Positions 51,769-60,629 are shown, numbered from the stretch's first letter. The stretch: 64,000 bases of DNA from Bacillota bacterium (GCA_023397655.1 JAEWTW010000030.1:62001-126000); one strand, 5' to 3'. The notes: generated from the letters alone by a model not told the origin. A program made the numbers and translations.

Positions 51769-53100
51769 ATGGAACAGCGTGTGGCGCGAAAACTGCATGA
51801 TTTGGGCGTGAAAGCGGGCGACAGAGTGGGCGTTGCAGTTTCGGGCGGCGTGGATTCGATGGCGCTGCTTAATTGCCTGTGCAATTTGCGCGCGCAACTG
51901 AACATAATAATAGTAGCTTTTCATATGGAACACGGCATCCGCGGGCAGGCATCGGAGGACGACATGCGGTTTGTGATGCGCGAGTGCGAAAAGCGCGGCG
52001 TGGAGTGTGTGGTCAGGCGGGCGGACGTGCCGGGAACCGCGGCCGCGGAAAAGCTGTCGGTGGAGACGGCAGCACGGCACACGAGGTACGCGTTTCTGGA
52101 CGAGCAGGCGGCGGACTGGGTCGCGACGGCGCATCAGCGGGACGATGTGGCCGAGACGGTGTTGATGAATCTGCTGCGGGGCAGCGGGCTGGCCGGACTT
52201 TGCGGCATACCGGAGAAAAGAGGCCGCTATATCAGGCCGCTGCTGGACATTTCCCGCGCGGAGATCGAAGCTTACGCGGCGGAAAACGGCGTGGCATTTG
52301 TGCGAGACGCGACTAATGACGAGACGGATTATACGCGAAACTACATCCGCAATGAGATTATGCCGCGGATGGAGCGGGTGAACGCACAGGCTTCGGCGCA
52401 TATTGCGCAGGCGGCGGGGCGGTTCGCGGAAGACGAAGCGGCGCTTAAGCAGATGGCGCGGTATGCGGACTGCGTTGAAGAGCAGGAGGACGGCGTCTAC
52501 ATTGCGCTGGAGAAGCTTGCGGAGCTGCCCGCAGCGGTCCAAAAGCGCGTGGTTCGGTTGGCGTTTGAAACGCGGTTCGGGCTTTGCGACGTGGAAAGCA
52601 AGCATGTCCGGGATATACTGGCGCTGGCGGAAACAGGGGAGTCGGGCAAGCGGCTGGACGTGGGAAACGGGCTGACAGCCGTGAATATATACGGAAAATT
52701 GATGATTGGCAGAATCAAGGAAAAGGCGTATAATGATGATTCAGTCAGCTTTTTTGGAACGGGACGATACGAATTCGGCGGTTTTGAGTTTGTTTGCAGT
52801 GCGTGTGAAAATCCTGTTTTCGGGAGCGGTGCGGAGTATTTCGATGAACAGTCGCTGACGGGTGCTGTGTTCCGCCGACGCCGCGAGGGCGACCGGATTG
52901 CGCCGCTGGGCATGAACGGCACGAAACGCCTGTCTGATTACCTGTCTGACCGGAAGGTGCCACTGCACCTGCGGGACACCAGGACGGTGCTGGCGGCGGG
53001 CAATGATGTGCTGTGGGCTGTGGGCGCTGGCGTTTCAGAGAAGTCAAAAATAAAGCCGGACAGCCGGATAATAAAGATAGAGTTTGGGGAGAAACATTAA
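51769..53100 (+). CDS. tilS: tRNA(Ile)-lysidine synthase
   Basis: TilS (443 aa) converts C34 of the CAU-anticodon tRNA-Ile to lysidine so that it reads AUA. The N-type ATP pyrophosphatase loop is AVSGGVDSMALL, followed by AFHMEHGIRGQASEDD and ATAHQRDDVAETVLMNLLRG; the C-terminal tRNA-recognition domain carries GAVFRRRREGDRIAPLGMNG and KVPLHLRD. It precedes hpt by two bases and ftsH further on, a cluster conserved in Firmicutes. The gene is essential where AUA codons are read, and this genome uses AUA freely. Confidence 0.96.
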   Translation: MEQRVARKLHDLGVKAGDRVGVAVSGGVDSMALLNCLCNLRAQLNIIIVAFHMEHGIRGQASEDDMRFVMRECEKRGVECVVRRADVPGTAAAEKLSVETAARHTRYAFLDEQAADWVATAHQRDDVAETVLMNLLRGSGLAGLCGIPEKRGRYIRPLLDISRAEIEAYAAENGVAFVRDATNDETDYTRNYIRNEIMPRMERVNAQASAHIAQAAGRFAEDEAALKQMARYADCVEEQEDGVYIALEKLAELPAAVQKRVVRLAFETRFGLCDVESKHVRDILALAETGESGKRLDVGNGLTAVNIYGKLMIGRIKEKAYNDDSVSFFGTGRYEFGGFEFVCSACENPVFGSGAEYFDEQSLTGAVFRRRREGDRIAPLGMNGTKRLSDYLSDRKVPLHLRDTRTVLAAGNDVLWAVGAGVSEKSKIKPDSRIIKIEFGEKH

Positions 53101-53102
53101 AG

Positions 53103-53645
53103 ATGCATGACGATATTCTGAAGGTGCTGTACAGCGAGGAAGTGCTCAAAGAGCGCGTATCCGAACTGGCGGCGCAGATCCGCAAGGACTTTGAGGGCAA
53201 GGATTTTCTGACGGTGGGCGTATTGCGCGGCGCGGTCATGTTTTACGCCGATCTGGTGCGCGAGCTGGACATCATGCTCAGCATGAACTTTATGGCTGTT
53301 TCCAGCTACGGCGCGTCCACAAAATCGTCCGGCGCGGTGCGCATACAGTACGACCTTGAGGAGGACATCTCGGGCCGCAACGTGCTGATCGTGGAGGACA
53401 TCGTGGACTCGGGGCTGACGCTGCAGTATCTGACCAAGACGCTGCGTTCACGTAACCCGGCGTCGCTCAAAACCTGCTGTCTGTTCGACAAGCCGTCGCG
53501 CCGCACCGTGGATTTTGCACCGGATTATGTGGGCTTCGAGGTGCCGGACGTGTTCATTGTGGGGTACGGGCTCGACTATGGCGAGAAGTACCGGAATTTG
53601 AAATATATCGGTGAATTAAAGCCTTGCGTTTATTGCAACGAATAA
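53103..53645 (+). CDS. hpt: Hypoxanthine phosphoribosyltransferase
   Basis: Hpt (180 aa) salvages hypoxanthine and guanine with PRPP. The PRPP loop is VLIVEDIVDSGLTLQYL, preceded by GVLRGAVMFYADLVREL and followed by LFDKPSRRTVDFAPDYVGFE and VVGYGLDYGEKYRNL-type residues (here IVGYGLDYGEKYRNL). ATG 53103 has GGGGAGA upstream; the longer frame starting within tilS is unsupported. It is part of tilS-hpt-ftsH. Confidence 0.97.
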   Translation: MHDDILKVLYSEEVLKERVSELAAQIRKDFEGKDFLTVGVLRGAVMFYADLVRELDIMLSMNFMAVSSYGASTKSSGAVRIQYDLEEDISGRNVLIVEDIVDSGLTLQYLTKTLRSRNPASLKTCCLFDKPSRRTVDFAPDYVGFEVPDVFIVGYGLDYGEKYRNLKYIGELKPCVYCNE

Positions 53646-53674
53646 TTGTTTAAACATCGTTCATATATGTTCAA

Positions 53675-53703
53675 TTGAAATGAATATTTCGATATGATAG
53701 AAT
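53675..53703 (+). promoter_or_regulatory. ftsH promoter
   Basis: TTGAAA and TAGAAT are 17 bases apart, leader about 33 bases. Confidence 0.6.
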
Positions 53704-53742
53704 GTCAGACAAGGTAAAATTGTTTAGAAGGAGGACAGCATT

Positions 53743-55650
53743 TTGAAAAAATCAGCACGTGGGCCGCTGATATATGTAATCGGCATCGCTCTTGTGTTGC
53801 TGCTGATACAACTGCTGACCGCGACACCGCAGGCGGACACGCGCGAGTTAAAATATGACGAGTTTTTGGGACTCGTTAAGGATAAAGGGATCTCGCAGGT
53901 TGAACTGATTGGCAACGATCTTTATGCGCTGAAAACGGGTACCGAGATCAATACGGAAAATTTCCCGCAGAAGTATGACTTTCATGTGTACGTGGAGTCT
54001 GTTGAGCTGTTAACGTCTGACCTAAAGGCCATTACGGGTGCGACGGATTCAACTGGCTACGGCTTTGAGAGCTTTACAATAAAGTCGCCGCCGCAGCCGT
54101 CGTTCCTGGAAGCGCTGCTTCCGTATCTGATCCCGTTCGCGCTTCTGGGTGTTGTGATCTATTTCATCATGCGGCAGCAGCAGGGCAGCGGCAACAAGGC
54201 GTTATCGTTCGGCAAGTCCCGCGCACGCATGCAGGTGGGCGACAAGAACCGCAAAACGTTTGCGGACGTGGCGGGTGCGGATGAGGAGAAGGCCGAACTG
54301 GCCGAGATCGTGGATTTCTTAAAGAACCCCAAGCGGTTTATCGACCTCGGCGCGCGCATCCCCAAGGGCGTGCTGCTGGTGGGGCCTCCGGGCGGCGGCA
54401 AGACGCTGCTGGCCAAGGCGGTGGCCGGGGAGGCTGGCGTACCGTTCTTCTCGATCAGCGGTTCCGACTTTGTGGAAATGTTTGTGGGCGTGGGCGCATC
54501 GCGTGTGCGCGACATGTTTGAGAACGCCAAGAAGAACTCGCCGTGCATACTGTTCATTGACGAGATCGACGCGGTGGGACGTCAGCGGGGCAGCGGCCTC
54601 GGCGGCGGCCACGATGAGCGCGAGCAGACTTTGAATCAGCTGCTGGTGGAGATGGACGGCTTCCAGACCAACGAGGGTATTATCATTCTCGCGGCGACAA
54701 ACCGCAAGGATATACTGGACCCGGCGCTGCTGCGGCCCGGCCGATTCGACCGGCAGATCGTTGTCAGCTATCCCGATATCAAGGGACGCGAAGAGATTCT
54801 GCGCGTGCATGCCAAGGGCAAGCCGCTGGATGAAAGCGTGGACCTCAAGGTGCTGGCCAAGAGAACGCCCGGCTTCATCGGTGCGGATCTTGAAAACGTG
54901 CTGAATGAGGCGGCGATACTGACGGCGCGCGGCAAGAAGAACAAGATTGGCATGCACGAGATCGAGGAAGCGATCACCCGCGTGATTGCCGGACCCGAAA
55001 AGAAGTCCCGCGTGATCACGGAGAAGGATAAACGGTGCACGGCTTACCATGAGGTGGGGCATGCGATTTGCGCCAAGGCGCAGCCCGAGTGCGATCCGGT
55101 TCACGAGGTGTCCATTATACCGCGCGGAATGGCGGCGGGTTATACGATGACGCTGCCCGAGGATGACCGGCAGCACATATTCAAGAGCAAGCTCAAGGCG
55201 GACCTCACGATGTCGCTGGGCGGACGCGCGGCTGAGCTGCTGGTGCTGGGGGACGTCTCAACCGGCGCGATCAGCGACCTGCAGCATGCGACGGAAGTGG
55301 CGCGCAGCATGGTGGTGAAATACGGCATGAGCGACGAGATCGGCCCGATATTCCTGGGCAGCAGCCAGGAGCTGTTTTTGGGCAAGGAAATCGGCCATAC
55401 CAAGACATATTCCGAAGAGCTGGCCTACAAGGTGGACGTGGAGGTCAAGCGGCTGCTGGACGATGCGTTCCAGAAGGCGCAGGACATACTTAAGGACAAC
55501 ATGGCTCTGCTGCACAAGATGACGGCGGTGTTGATCGAACGCGAGAAGATTGACGGCGACGAGTTTGAGAAGCTGTGGAACGGTGAAGACCTGCCTCCGC
55601 TGTCTGACAACGGCGGCGCGGCGGGGATACCCGCTCAGGCTCCGGCATAA
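53743..55650 (+). CDS. ftsH: ATP-dependent zinc metalloprotease FtsH
   Basis: FtsH (635 aa) is a hexameric membrane AAA+ protease for quality control and regulator turnover. Two helices (about 9-27 and 124-144) flank an external domain; the AAA module has Walker A GPPGGGKT (near 214), Walker B ILFIDEIDAVG and the SRH NRKDILDPALLRPGRFDRQ; the protease has HEVGH at 436-440. It starts at TTG after GGAGG. Length is standard; the tail is Ala/Pro-rich. Cluster with tilS and hpt is as in Bacillus. A terminator follows. Confidence 0.98.
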   Translation: MKKSARGPLIYVIGIALVLLLIQLLTATPQADTRELKYDEFLGLVKDKGISQVELIGNDLYALKTGTEINTENFPQKYDFHVYVESVELLTSDLKAITGATDSTGYGFESFTIKSPPQPSFLEALLPYLIPFALLGVVIYFIMRQQQGSGNKALSFGKSRARMQVGDKNRKTFADVAGADEEKAELAEIVDFLKNPKRFIDLGARIPKGVLLVGPPGGGKTLLAKAVAGEAGVPFFSISGSDFVEMFVGVGASRVRDMFENAKKNSPCILFIDEIDAVGRQRGSGLGGGHDEREQTLNQLLVEMDGFQTNEGIIILAATNRKDILDPALLRPGRFDRQIVVSYPDIKGREEILRVHAKGKPLDESVDLKVLAKRTPGFIGADLENVLNEAAILTARGKKNKIGMHEIEEAITRVIAGPEKKSRVITEKDKRCTAYHEVGHAICAKAQPECDPVHEVSIIPRGMAAGYTMTLPEDDRQHIFKSKLKADLTMSLGGRAAELLVLGDVSTGAISDLQHATEVARSMVVKYGMSDEIGPIFLGSSQELFLGKEIGHTKTYSEELAYKVDVEVKRLLDDAFQKAQDILKDNMALLHKMTAVLIEREKIDGDEFEKLWNGEDLPPLSDNGGAAGIPAQAPA

Positions 55651-55663
55651 GCATATTCGACAG

Positions 55664-55692
55664 AGGCTGTCCGGTAATCGGACAGCCTTTTT
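55664..55692 (+). terminator. Terminator after ftsH
   Basis: AGGCTGTCCG pairs with CGGACAGCCT around GTAAT, followed by TTTTTC. Confidence 0.92.
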
Positions 55693-55779
55693 CATATGGC
55701 TTTGCTTATAAAGAGTGTATACGTGCAGAAAGGATGCATGGATGAGCCTGCAGAAAGCAGCGGTGTGCAGGCTATAGAG

Positions 55780-57114
55780 TTACGCGCCCAATTCTTCCAT
55801 GGCGGCTTTGGCGTTATCGGAACCGTTGAGCCATGCGTTGTAATAATAATATTTGGCCATATCAATGCTTTTTTCCACGCTGACGCCTTCCTGATAGCAT
55901 TTGCCGGTGAGATAGAGAGCCTCGGCGCCGCCTCGGCTGACGATGCTGTCAAATACGAACCCGGCGTCGTCCATACTATCCGGGCAGGCGGTATAAAACT
56001 TCAGCTTTTCGTACATTGCGAACATATTCCCGTTGTCGGCCAGCGCAGCTATACCGGCGACATAGGCATGAATCTCGGCGCCCAGCATTGACTGATAACT
56101 GCCGATACGCTGGCATTGGGCTAAATATTCGTTGTCGCGCTCGAGCTGAGCCGCTTTTGATTGGATTTCTTCGCAGAGCAATTTCAGTTCTGCCAGCGAC
56201 ATGTTTTTTTGCAGCCTGACATGGAAGGCCTGCTGCACCGATGTATTCGCTTCGGTTTGGCCGCGCATGAATATCTCGGTCAGCATATTAAACCTTTGCT
56301 TCTCGCAAATCAGCTTTAAATTTCGGACAAGGATCAGCAGCTCGCCGTTTTTTTTCAGCGCCGAAGCGTAGCCGGACAAATGAGCCTCGGCCTTTTCTCT
56401 GTATTGCAGCCTTGCCTTTCTGACGGCCTGCTCGTGGTTTGTGCGTATCCTTGTAATCTCGGTACAGGCGAATTCGAATTCATGTTTTCTCAGATAACCC
56501 AGACGGCTTGTTGTTGTGGTGATAATGGTTTCACCTTTTCTGTTCATCTCACGAGAAACCTTTGACCTCAGGTCGGAGCCAAAATCGTAATAAAACCCGC
56601 AGCCCAGGTAGAGGGCGGCGATATCCGTCAGGCGTTCGTTCTCCTGAGTGTTTCCCAGTCTGATTTTACGGCTGAACAAGAAATGATGCGTACATTCGTG
56701 TGCGGCAATGGAGATCACTGTGTCGTATGTGTATGAGGGCTTGATACGGATAACCACAGTTCCGTGATGCGCATCGTTTTGGGAATAGGTTCCCAGTGAG
56801 TCGTGATCATTATTTTCCGGCACGTATTCGACCTGGATACGGATGTTTTCCGGCGGCATGCCAAAGTGCTTCAAAATATCATTGGCCATGCTGGTGACGG
56901 TACCCGGAGAGTGGGCGGCATAGCAGATGCCGTCAAAATAACGCTCGAATTGCTCCGGGCTGAACCGAAACTCCGGGAACGGGTATCTTTTGAGCTGCGC
57001 TTTCAGATAGGCGATTTTCTGCAGGATATCGCCGCGGCTGTCGGAATCGGCCGGGATGCCCGACGCGGGGCGGACGGTTTCATTTTCGGTTTTTTTCTTT
57101 TTAAACAATGACAT
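55780..57114 (-). CDS. Predicted HExxH metallopeptidase with coiled coil and Sel1-like tail
   Basis: I do not recognise this 444-aa protein as a named family. It has a basic, Ser-poor start (MSLFKKKKTENETVRPASG), a first domain with the zinc motif AAHECTHHFLF (His139, Glu140, His143) and a likely third ligand in ENERLTDIAALYLG (Glu160 or Asp164), like the compact ImmA/IrrE-type order. The middle (about 230-390) is largely helical with coiled-coil character, and the C-terminus has one Sel1-like unit (GAEALYLTGKCYQEGVSVEK). No signal peptide. The start is chosen at ATG 57114; upstream codons overlap its promoter (57184-57212). Substrate unknown. Confidence 0.8.
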   Translation of the reverse strand: MSLFKKKKTENETVRPASGIPADSDSRGDILQKIAYLKAQLKRYPFPEFRFSPEQFERYFDGICYAAHSPGTVTSMANDILKHFGMPPENIRIQVEYVPENNDHDSLGTYSQNDAHHGTVVIRIKPSYTYDTVISIAAHECTHHFLFSRKIRLGNTQENERLTDIAALYLGCGFYYDFGSDLRSKVSREMNRKGETIITTTTSRLGYLRKHEFEFACTEITRIRTNHEQAVRKARLQYREKAEAHLSGYASALKKNGELLILVRNLKLICEKQRFNMLTEIFMRGQTEANTSVQQAFHVRLQKNMSLAELKLLCEEIQSKAAQLERDNEYLAQCQRIGSYQSMLGAEIHAYVAGIAALADNGNMFAMYEKLKFYTACPDSMDDAGFVFDSIVSRGGAEALYLTGKCYQEGVSVEKSIDMAKYYYYNAWLNGSDNAKAAMEELGA

Positions 57115-57183
57115 ATGATACCCGCAAGCAGAAACGTTGAGACAAGATGGCGCGTTTGCCGAAAAGGGTGATATTTGAATCTC

Positions 57184-57212
57184 ATTATAGCGGAAATGGC
57201 AGGTATATTCAA
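57184..57212 (-). promoter_or_regulatory. Promoter of the metallopeptidase gene
   Basis: On the minus strand TTGAAT and TATAAT are 17 bases apart; leader about 60 bases. Confidence 0.7.
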
Positions 57213-57229
57213 TCACTAAAGGGTATCAT

Positions 57230-57321
57230 ATAAAGCCAAAGGCCCTCACATTGAATGCGAAGGCCTTTGGCAAAATATATTATTGGTGGTGGTGGTGCGA
57301 ATGTTGTAAGGTTTTAACCTT
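57230..57321 (-). ncRNA. Candidate small RNA with C-rich single-stranded repeat
   Basis: Behind a consensus promoter, the predicted RNA has a small 5' hairpin (AAGGTT, AACCTT), a single-stranded stretch with CACCACCACCACCA, an AT-rich linker, and a 3' hairpin whose outer stem GCCAAAGGCC pairs with GGCCTTTGGC and whose inner arms (CGCAT, ATGTG) also pair; CTTTATAT follows. The metallopeptidase gene has its own promoter further down, so this looks like a separate unit of about 90 nt. No open frame with a start and ribosome binding site is present. Confidence 0.5.
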
Positions 57322-57327
57322 GAGGAG

Positions 57328-57356
57328 ATTATACACCAAAAGGATGAGCTTGTCAA
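57328..57356 (-). promoter_or_regulatory. Consensus promoter of the candidate small RNA
   Basis: On the minus strand TTGACA and TATAAT are exactly 17 bases apart, the best promoter match in the window. Confidence 0.75.
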
Positions 57357-57444
57357 ACATTTGTAACAACTTTGTAACGGATTATTTTTAAATGTAAACA
57401 ATGCTTCATTTTAAGACAAAATCTGCTTTTTATAAAATCAGATG

Positions 57445-57472
57445 TTACAGCAAGTTAAAACTGTGGTATAAT
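57445..57472 (+). promoter_or_regulatory. ksgA promoter, leaderless geometry
   Basis: TTACAG and an extended -10 TGGTATAAT (hexamer 57467-57472) are 16 bases apart. The hexamer ends nine bases before the ATG at 57482. No ribosome binding site. Confidence 0.68.
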
Positions 57473-57481
57473 GATTGTGAA

Positions 57482-58333
57482 ATGAATATCAATGTAACGG
57501 CACCAACGGTGCTTAAAGGCCTCATGGAGGAGTACGGTATAGCGCCGCTGAAAAAACTGGGACAGAACTTTTTGGTGGACGGCAACATAGCAGACAAGAT
57601 CGCCGAGGCGGCGGTGCCCAAGGGCGCGTGTGCGCTGGAGATAGGCCCCGGCTTCGGCGCGCTGACTTCCCGATTGGTGCAGCGGGCTGAACGTGTGGCG
57701 GCTTATGAGATTGACGCGGGGCTGGCACGGGCGCTGACGGCGCTGTTTTCGGACGAGCCGAAGTTCCATCTTTTTCACAAGGACTTCTTAAAAGCGAATA
57801 TCGATGAAGAGCTGACGGACGTATTTGGCGACCGGGAGATTTATGTTGCCGCAAACCTGCCTTATTACATCACATCGGCGTGCATAATGGCTTTGCTGTC
57901 GGCAAAACTAAACATCAGAAGAATCACCGTGATGGTGCAAAAGGAAGTGGCGGACCGCCTCTGCGCAGTGCCGGGCAATAAGGACTATGGCGCGCTGACC
58001 GCCGCCGTTGGGTTCTATGCGGCACCCAAGCGGCTGTTCAACGTATCGCCCGGATGCTTCTATCCCCGGCCGGATGTGGATTCGTCGGTGGCCCAGATGG
58101 AGATATTGCCGCGGGTTGGTTATGACTTTGACGCTTACATGCATGCGGTGAAAAGCCTGTTCGGTATGCGGCGAAAGACGGTGAAGAGCAATCTGCGCCA
58201 GACTTTGGGCCTCTCTGCCGCTCAGGCCGAAGAACTGCTGAAAAGCGCCGGGATCGATGAAAACGCAAGAGCAGAAATGCTAAGCGTCAATGATTTCATT
58301 AATGTCAGCAGGGAATTAAAAAATAATTATTAA
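57482..58333 (+). CDS. rsmA: 16S rRNA dimethyladenosine transferase KsgA/RsmA
   Basis: KsgA (283 aa) dimethylates A1518 and A1519 of 16S rRNA, a late 30S assembly check. The SAM site is ALEIGPGFGALTSRL, the catalytic motif is NLPYYITSA, and FYPRPDVDSSV and RRKTVKSNLRQTLG are family signatures. ATG 57482 is favoured over the longer upstream frame because KKLGQNFLVD sits at the expected distance from the N-terminus and because the promoter overlaps the upstream codons. No ribosome binding site. ksgA is known to influence leaderless mRNA translation in Escherichia coli, which is noteworthy here. Confidence 0.96.
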   Translation: MNINVTAPTVLKGLMEEYGIAPLKKLGQNFLVDGNIADKIAEAAVPKGACALEIGPGFGALTSRLVQRAERVAAYEIDAGLARALTALFSDEPKFHLFHKDFLKANIDEELTDVFGDREIYVAANLPYYITSACIMALLSAKLNIRRITVMVQKEVADRLCAVPGNKDYGALTAAVGFYAAPKRLFNVSPGCFYPRPDVDSSVAQMEILPRVGYDFDAYMHAVKSLFGMRRKTVKSNLRQTLGLSAAQAEELLKSAGIDENARAEMLSVNDFINVSRELKNNY

Positions 58334-58520
58334 ATTATTGGATTTGACAGAGGAAAAAAGGCTTCAATGTAGAATAGTCTAAAATGGGTTGAAATTTGGT
58401 TTGTATCAATTGCAAGTTGAAAAAAGCAATCCGTCATAGAAGCGTGATAATCGTCTCCCGGCTTTTGTAAACCGGGAGATTAGCATAACTATTAAACAAA
58501 CATTTCAAAGGAGGATGTTT
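58334..58520 (+). promoter_or_regulatory. Leader region with hairpin before a gene remnant
   Basis: TTGACA occurs at 58344-58349. A stable hairpin, TCTCCCGG with CCGGGAGA (58454-58479), stands before a strong ribosome binding site AAAGGAGGATGTTT. The region looks like the expression signals of a once well-expressed gene. Confidence 0.45.
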
Positions 58521-58613
58521 ATGGCAACGAAGGAACGGCACAAATGGAGTGAGATCAGGAAGGGCAATATTTCCACGATCAAAACGACGGTCGAAAACGG
58601 CATTTTACGGTAA
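58521..58613 (+). pseudogene. Short frame with strong ribosome binding site; likely 5' remnant of a displaced gene
   Basis: A 30-codon frame (MATKERHKWSEIRKGNISTI and ten more residues) with host-type codons follows AAAGGAGG at ideal spacing and ends in TAA. About 120 bases later the AT-rich pckG begins. Such a strong start signal for so short a frame, next to a foreign gene and a matching 3' fragment at 60630-60740, suggests the beginning of a native gene that lost its middle. A genuine small protein cannot be excluded. Confidence 0.45.
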
Positions 58614-58732
58614 CAACGTGTATCCCGTGTAGACGCCTGAAAGAAGCGTACAAGCTGGCAGCGGAATCACACGTTATAAGAATATGTATTAAAAACTATT
58701 ATAAAAAATGTGAAACATAAAGGAGAATTAAA

Positions 58733-60628
58733 ATGTCAGAAAACAAAGCGCTTGAACTCATCCTATCCAAATGTGATGAAAAAAACCAAAAGAAAATCAA
58801 ACTGATCAGCAATCCTGATATCTTAAATAAGATTGCAAACAGAATCGAGCTTTGTAATCCAAAAGATGTCTTCGTTCACTCAGGCAGTGAAGAAGATTGC
58901 GAATATATCAAAAAGATGTGTTTAGAAACAGGCGAAGAATCACCTTTGGCTATGGAAGGCCATACGATTCATTTTGACCCGTCAACAGAGCAAGGCCGCA
59001 TTGTTAAGCAAACATATGCGATTGAAGATGAAGGTATGTTCACATCTACCCTTGCAAAAGCTATGCCAAGAGCGCAAGCTGATGAGCTCATCCAAACCAA
59101 CATGAAAAACATTATGGATGGAAAAACAATGCTCGTTGCTTTCTATATCCGTGGACCTGTTGGAGCACCAACAGCTTATCCGTCTTTAACAATTTCTGAT
59201 ACATGGTATCTTGGACATCAGCAAAACAATCTTTATAAATGTTCTCCGGAAGGTTTTGAAAAGCAAGTTGAAAATATAGGTCTTTTCTTTACAAATACAC
59301 ATAGCAAAGGCACATTAGACACGCCTAATGCTTATGTTTTAACAGACAGAAAAAATATTGAAACCTGGGCATGGAACGTATCCTACTTAGGCAACTGTGC
59401 TTTAATCAAAAAAGGCCATCACAGATTGGCGAATGATGATGCGATCTATAATCACAGAGGTGATTACATGTCGGAACACATGTTCATCACTGGTATTAAG
59501 ATGAAAGATGGTTCTATCGTGTGGATCGATGGCGCTGCACCGTCAGGCTGTGGTAAAACAACAACAGCTATGGCTGGTGATACTTTCATCGGTGATGACC
59601 TTGCTCAAATCTGGATTGCAGATAATGGATCAATCCGTTCGATCAATCCTGAGATCGGAATCTTTGGTATCGTTAAAGACGTTAACAAAGAAGGTGATCC
59701 CATTCTCTATGAAAGATTGAGAAATCCTGGTTCAGAAGTCATTTGGTCAAATGTTTGTGTTTCTGATGGTGTTCCTTATTGGGAAGGCTCTGATGAAGAA
59801 ACACCAAAGAGCGGAATAAACTTCCAAGGCGAATGGACAGAAGGAAAGACAGATGCCAATGGAAAAGTTATTCCTATTTCACATCCGAATTCCAGATGTA
59901 CAATTCGCTCTAATCAATTGAGCAACTATAATGAAGCAGCTGCAGATGATCCGAATGGCGTAGATACACTCGTATTTACATACAGCGGACGTGATCCTGA
60001 AACAATGCCTCCTGTTGTGGCTAGTTTGACTCCTGAAGAAGGTGTAACATTCGGTGCTGATATTGCATCTCAAACAACAGCAACTGAAGTTGGCGCTAAA
60101 GGCGATATTAAAAGATCTCCTTGGGCAAATGCTCCTTTCTTCTTAGGTGCATTGGGTGATTATATGGAGGACCAGTTTAAATTCTTCACAAATCCGAAGC
60201 TCACAACAAAGCCTGTTTTAGCATCTTTGAACTACTTCCTTACAGAAGCAGCTCGTGGTGGAGATTCAAATAAACTCATCGGTGAAAAACGTGACGTACG
60301 CTCATGGTTAACATGGCTTGCACGTTTGGCGAAAGGTGAAGTCACAGGAATCAAAACAGCTCTCGGAATTATCCCGACATTTGAAGAAATCAAAGGCATT
60401 TTTGATGAATTGATGCCGGATAAGGGATATTCCAAAGAGCTATATGATAAGCAATTCTCACTTTATGTAGATAAGCTTATTGATAGAATTGATATGCAAG
60501 TTGAAGCTTACAAAAAAGAAGTTAATGTCCCAGGCATTTACTTTGAAATACAAGCTACCAAAAAAGCTCGCTTAGAAGAACTCAGAGCAGCTAAAGGATC
60601 TATTGTTACACCTGATCAATTAGGTTAA
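58733..60628 (+). CDS. pckG: Phosphoenolpyruvate carboxykinase, GTP type
   Basis: This 631-aa enzyme interconverts oxaloacetate and phosphoenolpyruvate with GTP. It has MEGHTIHFDPSTEQGRI, the family P-loop GAAPSGCGKTTTAM, FIGDDLAQIWI and the NPEIGIFG region, plus RRG-independent C-terminal helices. GTP-type PEPCK is less common in Firmicutes than the ATP type. Codon use is AT-biased throughout, unlike both flanks, which are GC-rich. It has its own AAAGGAG. Immediately after its stop an open GC-rich gene tail begins. The picture fits recent acquisition or, in a metagenome assembly, a chimeric join. Confidence 0.95.
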   Translation: MSENKALELILSKCDEKNQKKIKLISNPDILNKIANRIELCNPKDVFVHSGSEEDCEYIKKMCLETGEESPLAMEGHTIHFDPSTEQGRIVKQTYAIEDEGMFTSTLAKAMPRAQADELIQTNMKNIMDGKTMLVAFYIRGPVGAPTAYPSLTISDTWYLGHQQNNLYKCSPEGFEKQVENIGLFFTNTHSKGTLDTPNAYVLTDRKNIETWAWNVSYLGNCALIKKGHHRLANDDAIYNHRGDYMSEHMFITGIKMKDGSIVWIDGAAPSGCGKTTTAMAGDTFIGDDLAQIWIADNGSIRSINPEIGIFGIVKDVNKEGDPILYERLRNPGSEVIWSNVCVSDGVPYWEGSDEETPKSGINFQGEWTEGKTDANGKVIPISHPNSRCTIRSNQLSNYNEAAADDPNGVDTLVFTYSGRDPETMPPVVASLTPEEGVTFGADIASQTTATEVGAKGDIKRSPWANAPFFLGALGDYMEDQFKFFTNPKLTTKPVLASLNYFLTEAARGGDSNKLIGEKRDVRSWLTWLARLAKGEVTGIKTALGIIPTFEEIKGIFDELMPDKGYSKELYDKQFSLYVDKLIDRIDMQVEAYKKEVNVPGIYFEIQATKKARLEELRAAKGSIVTPDQLG

Positions 60629-60629
60629 C

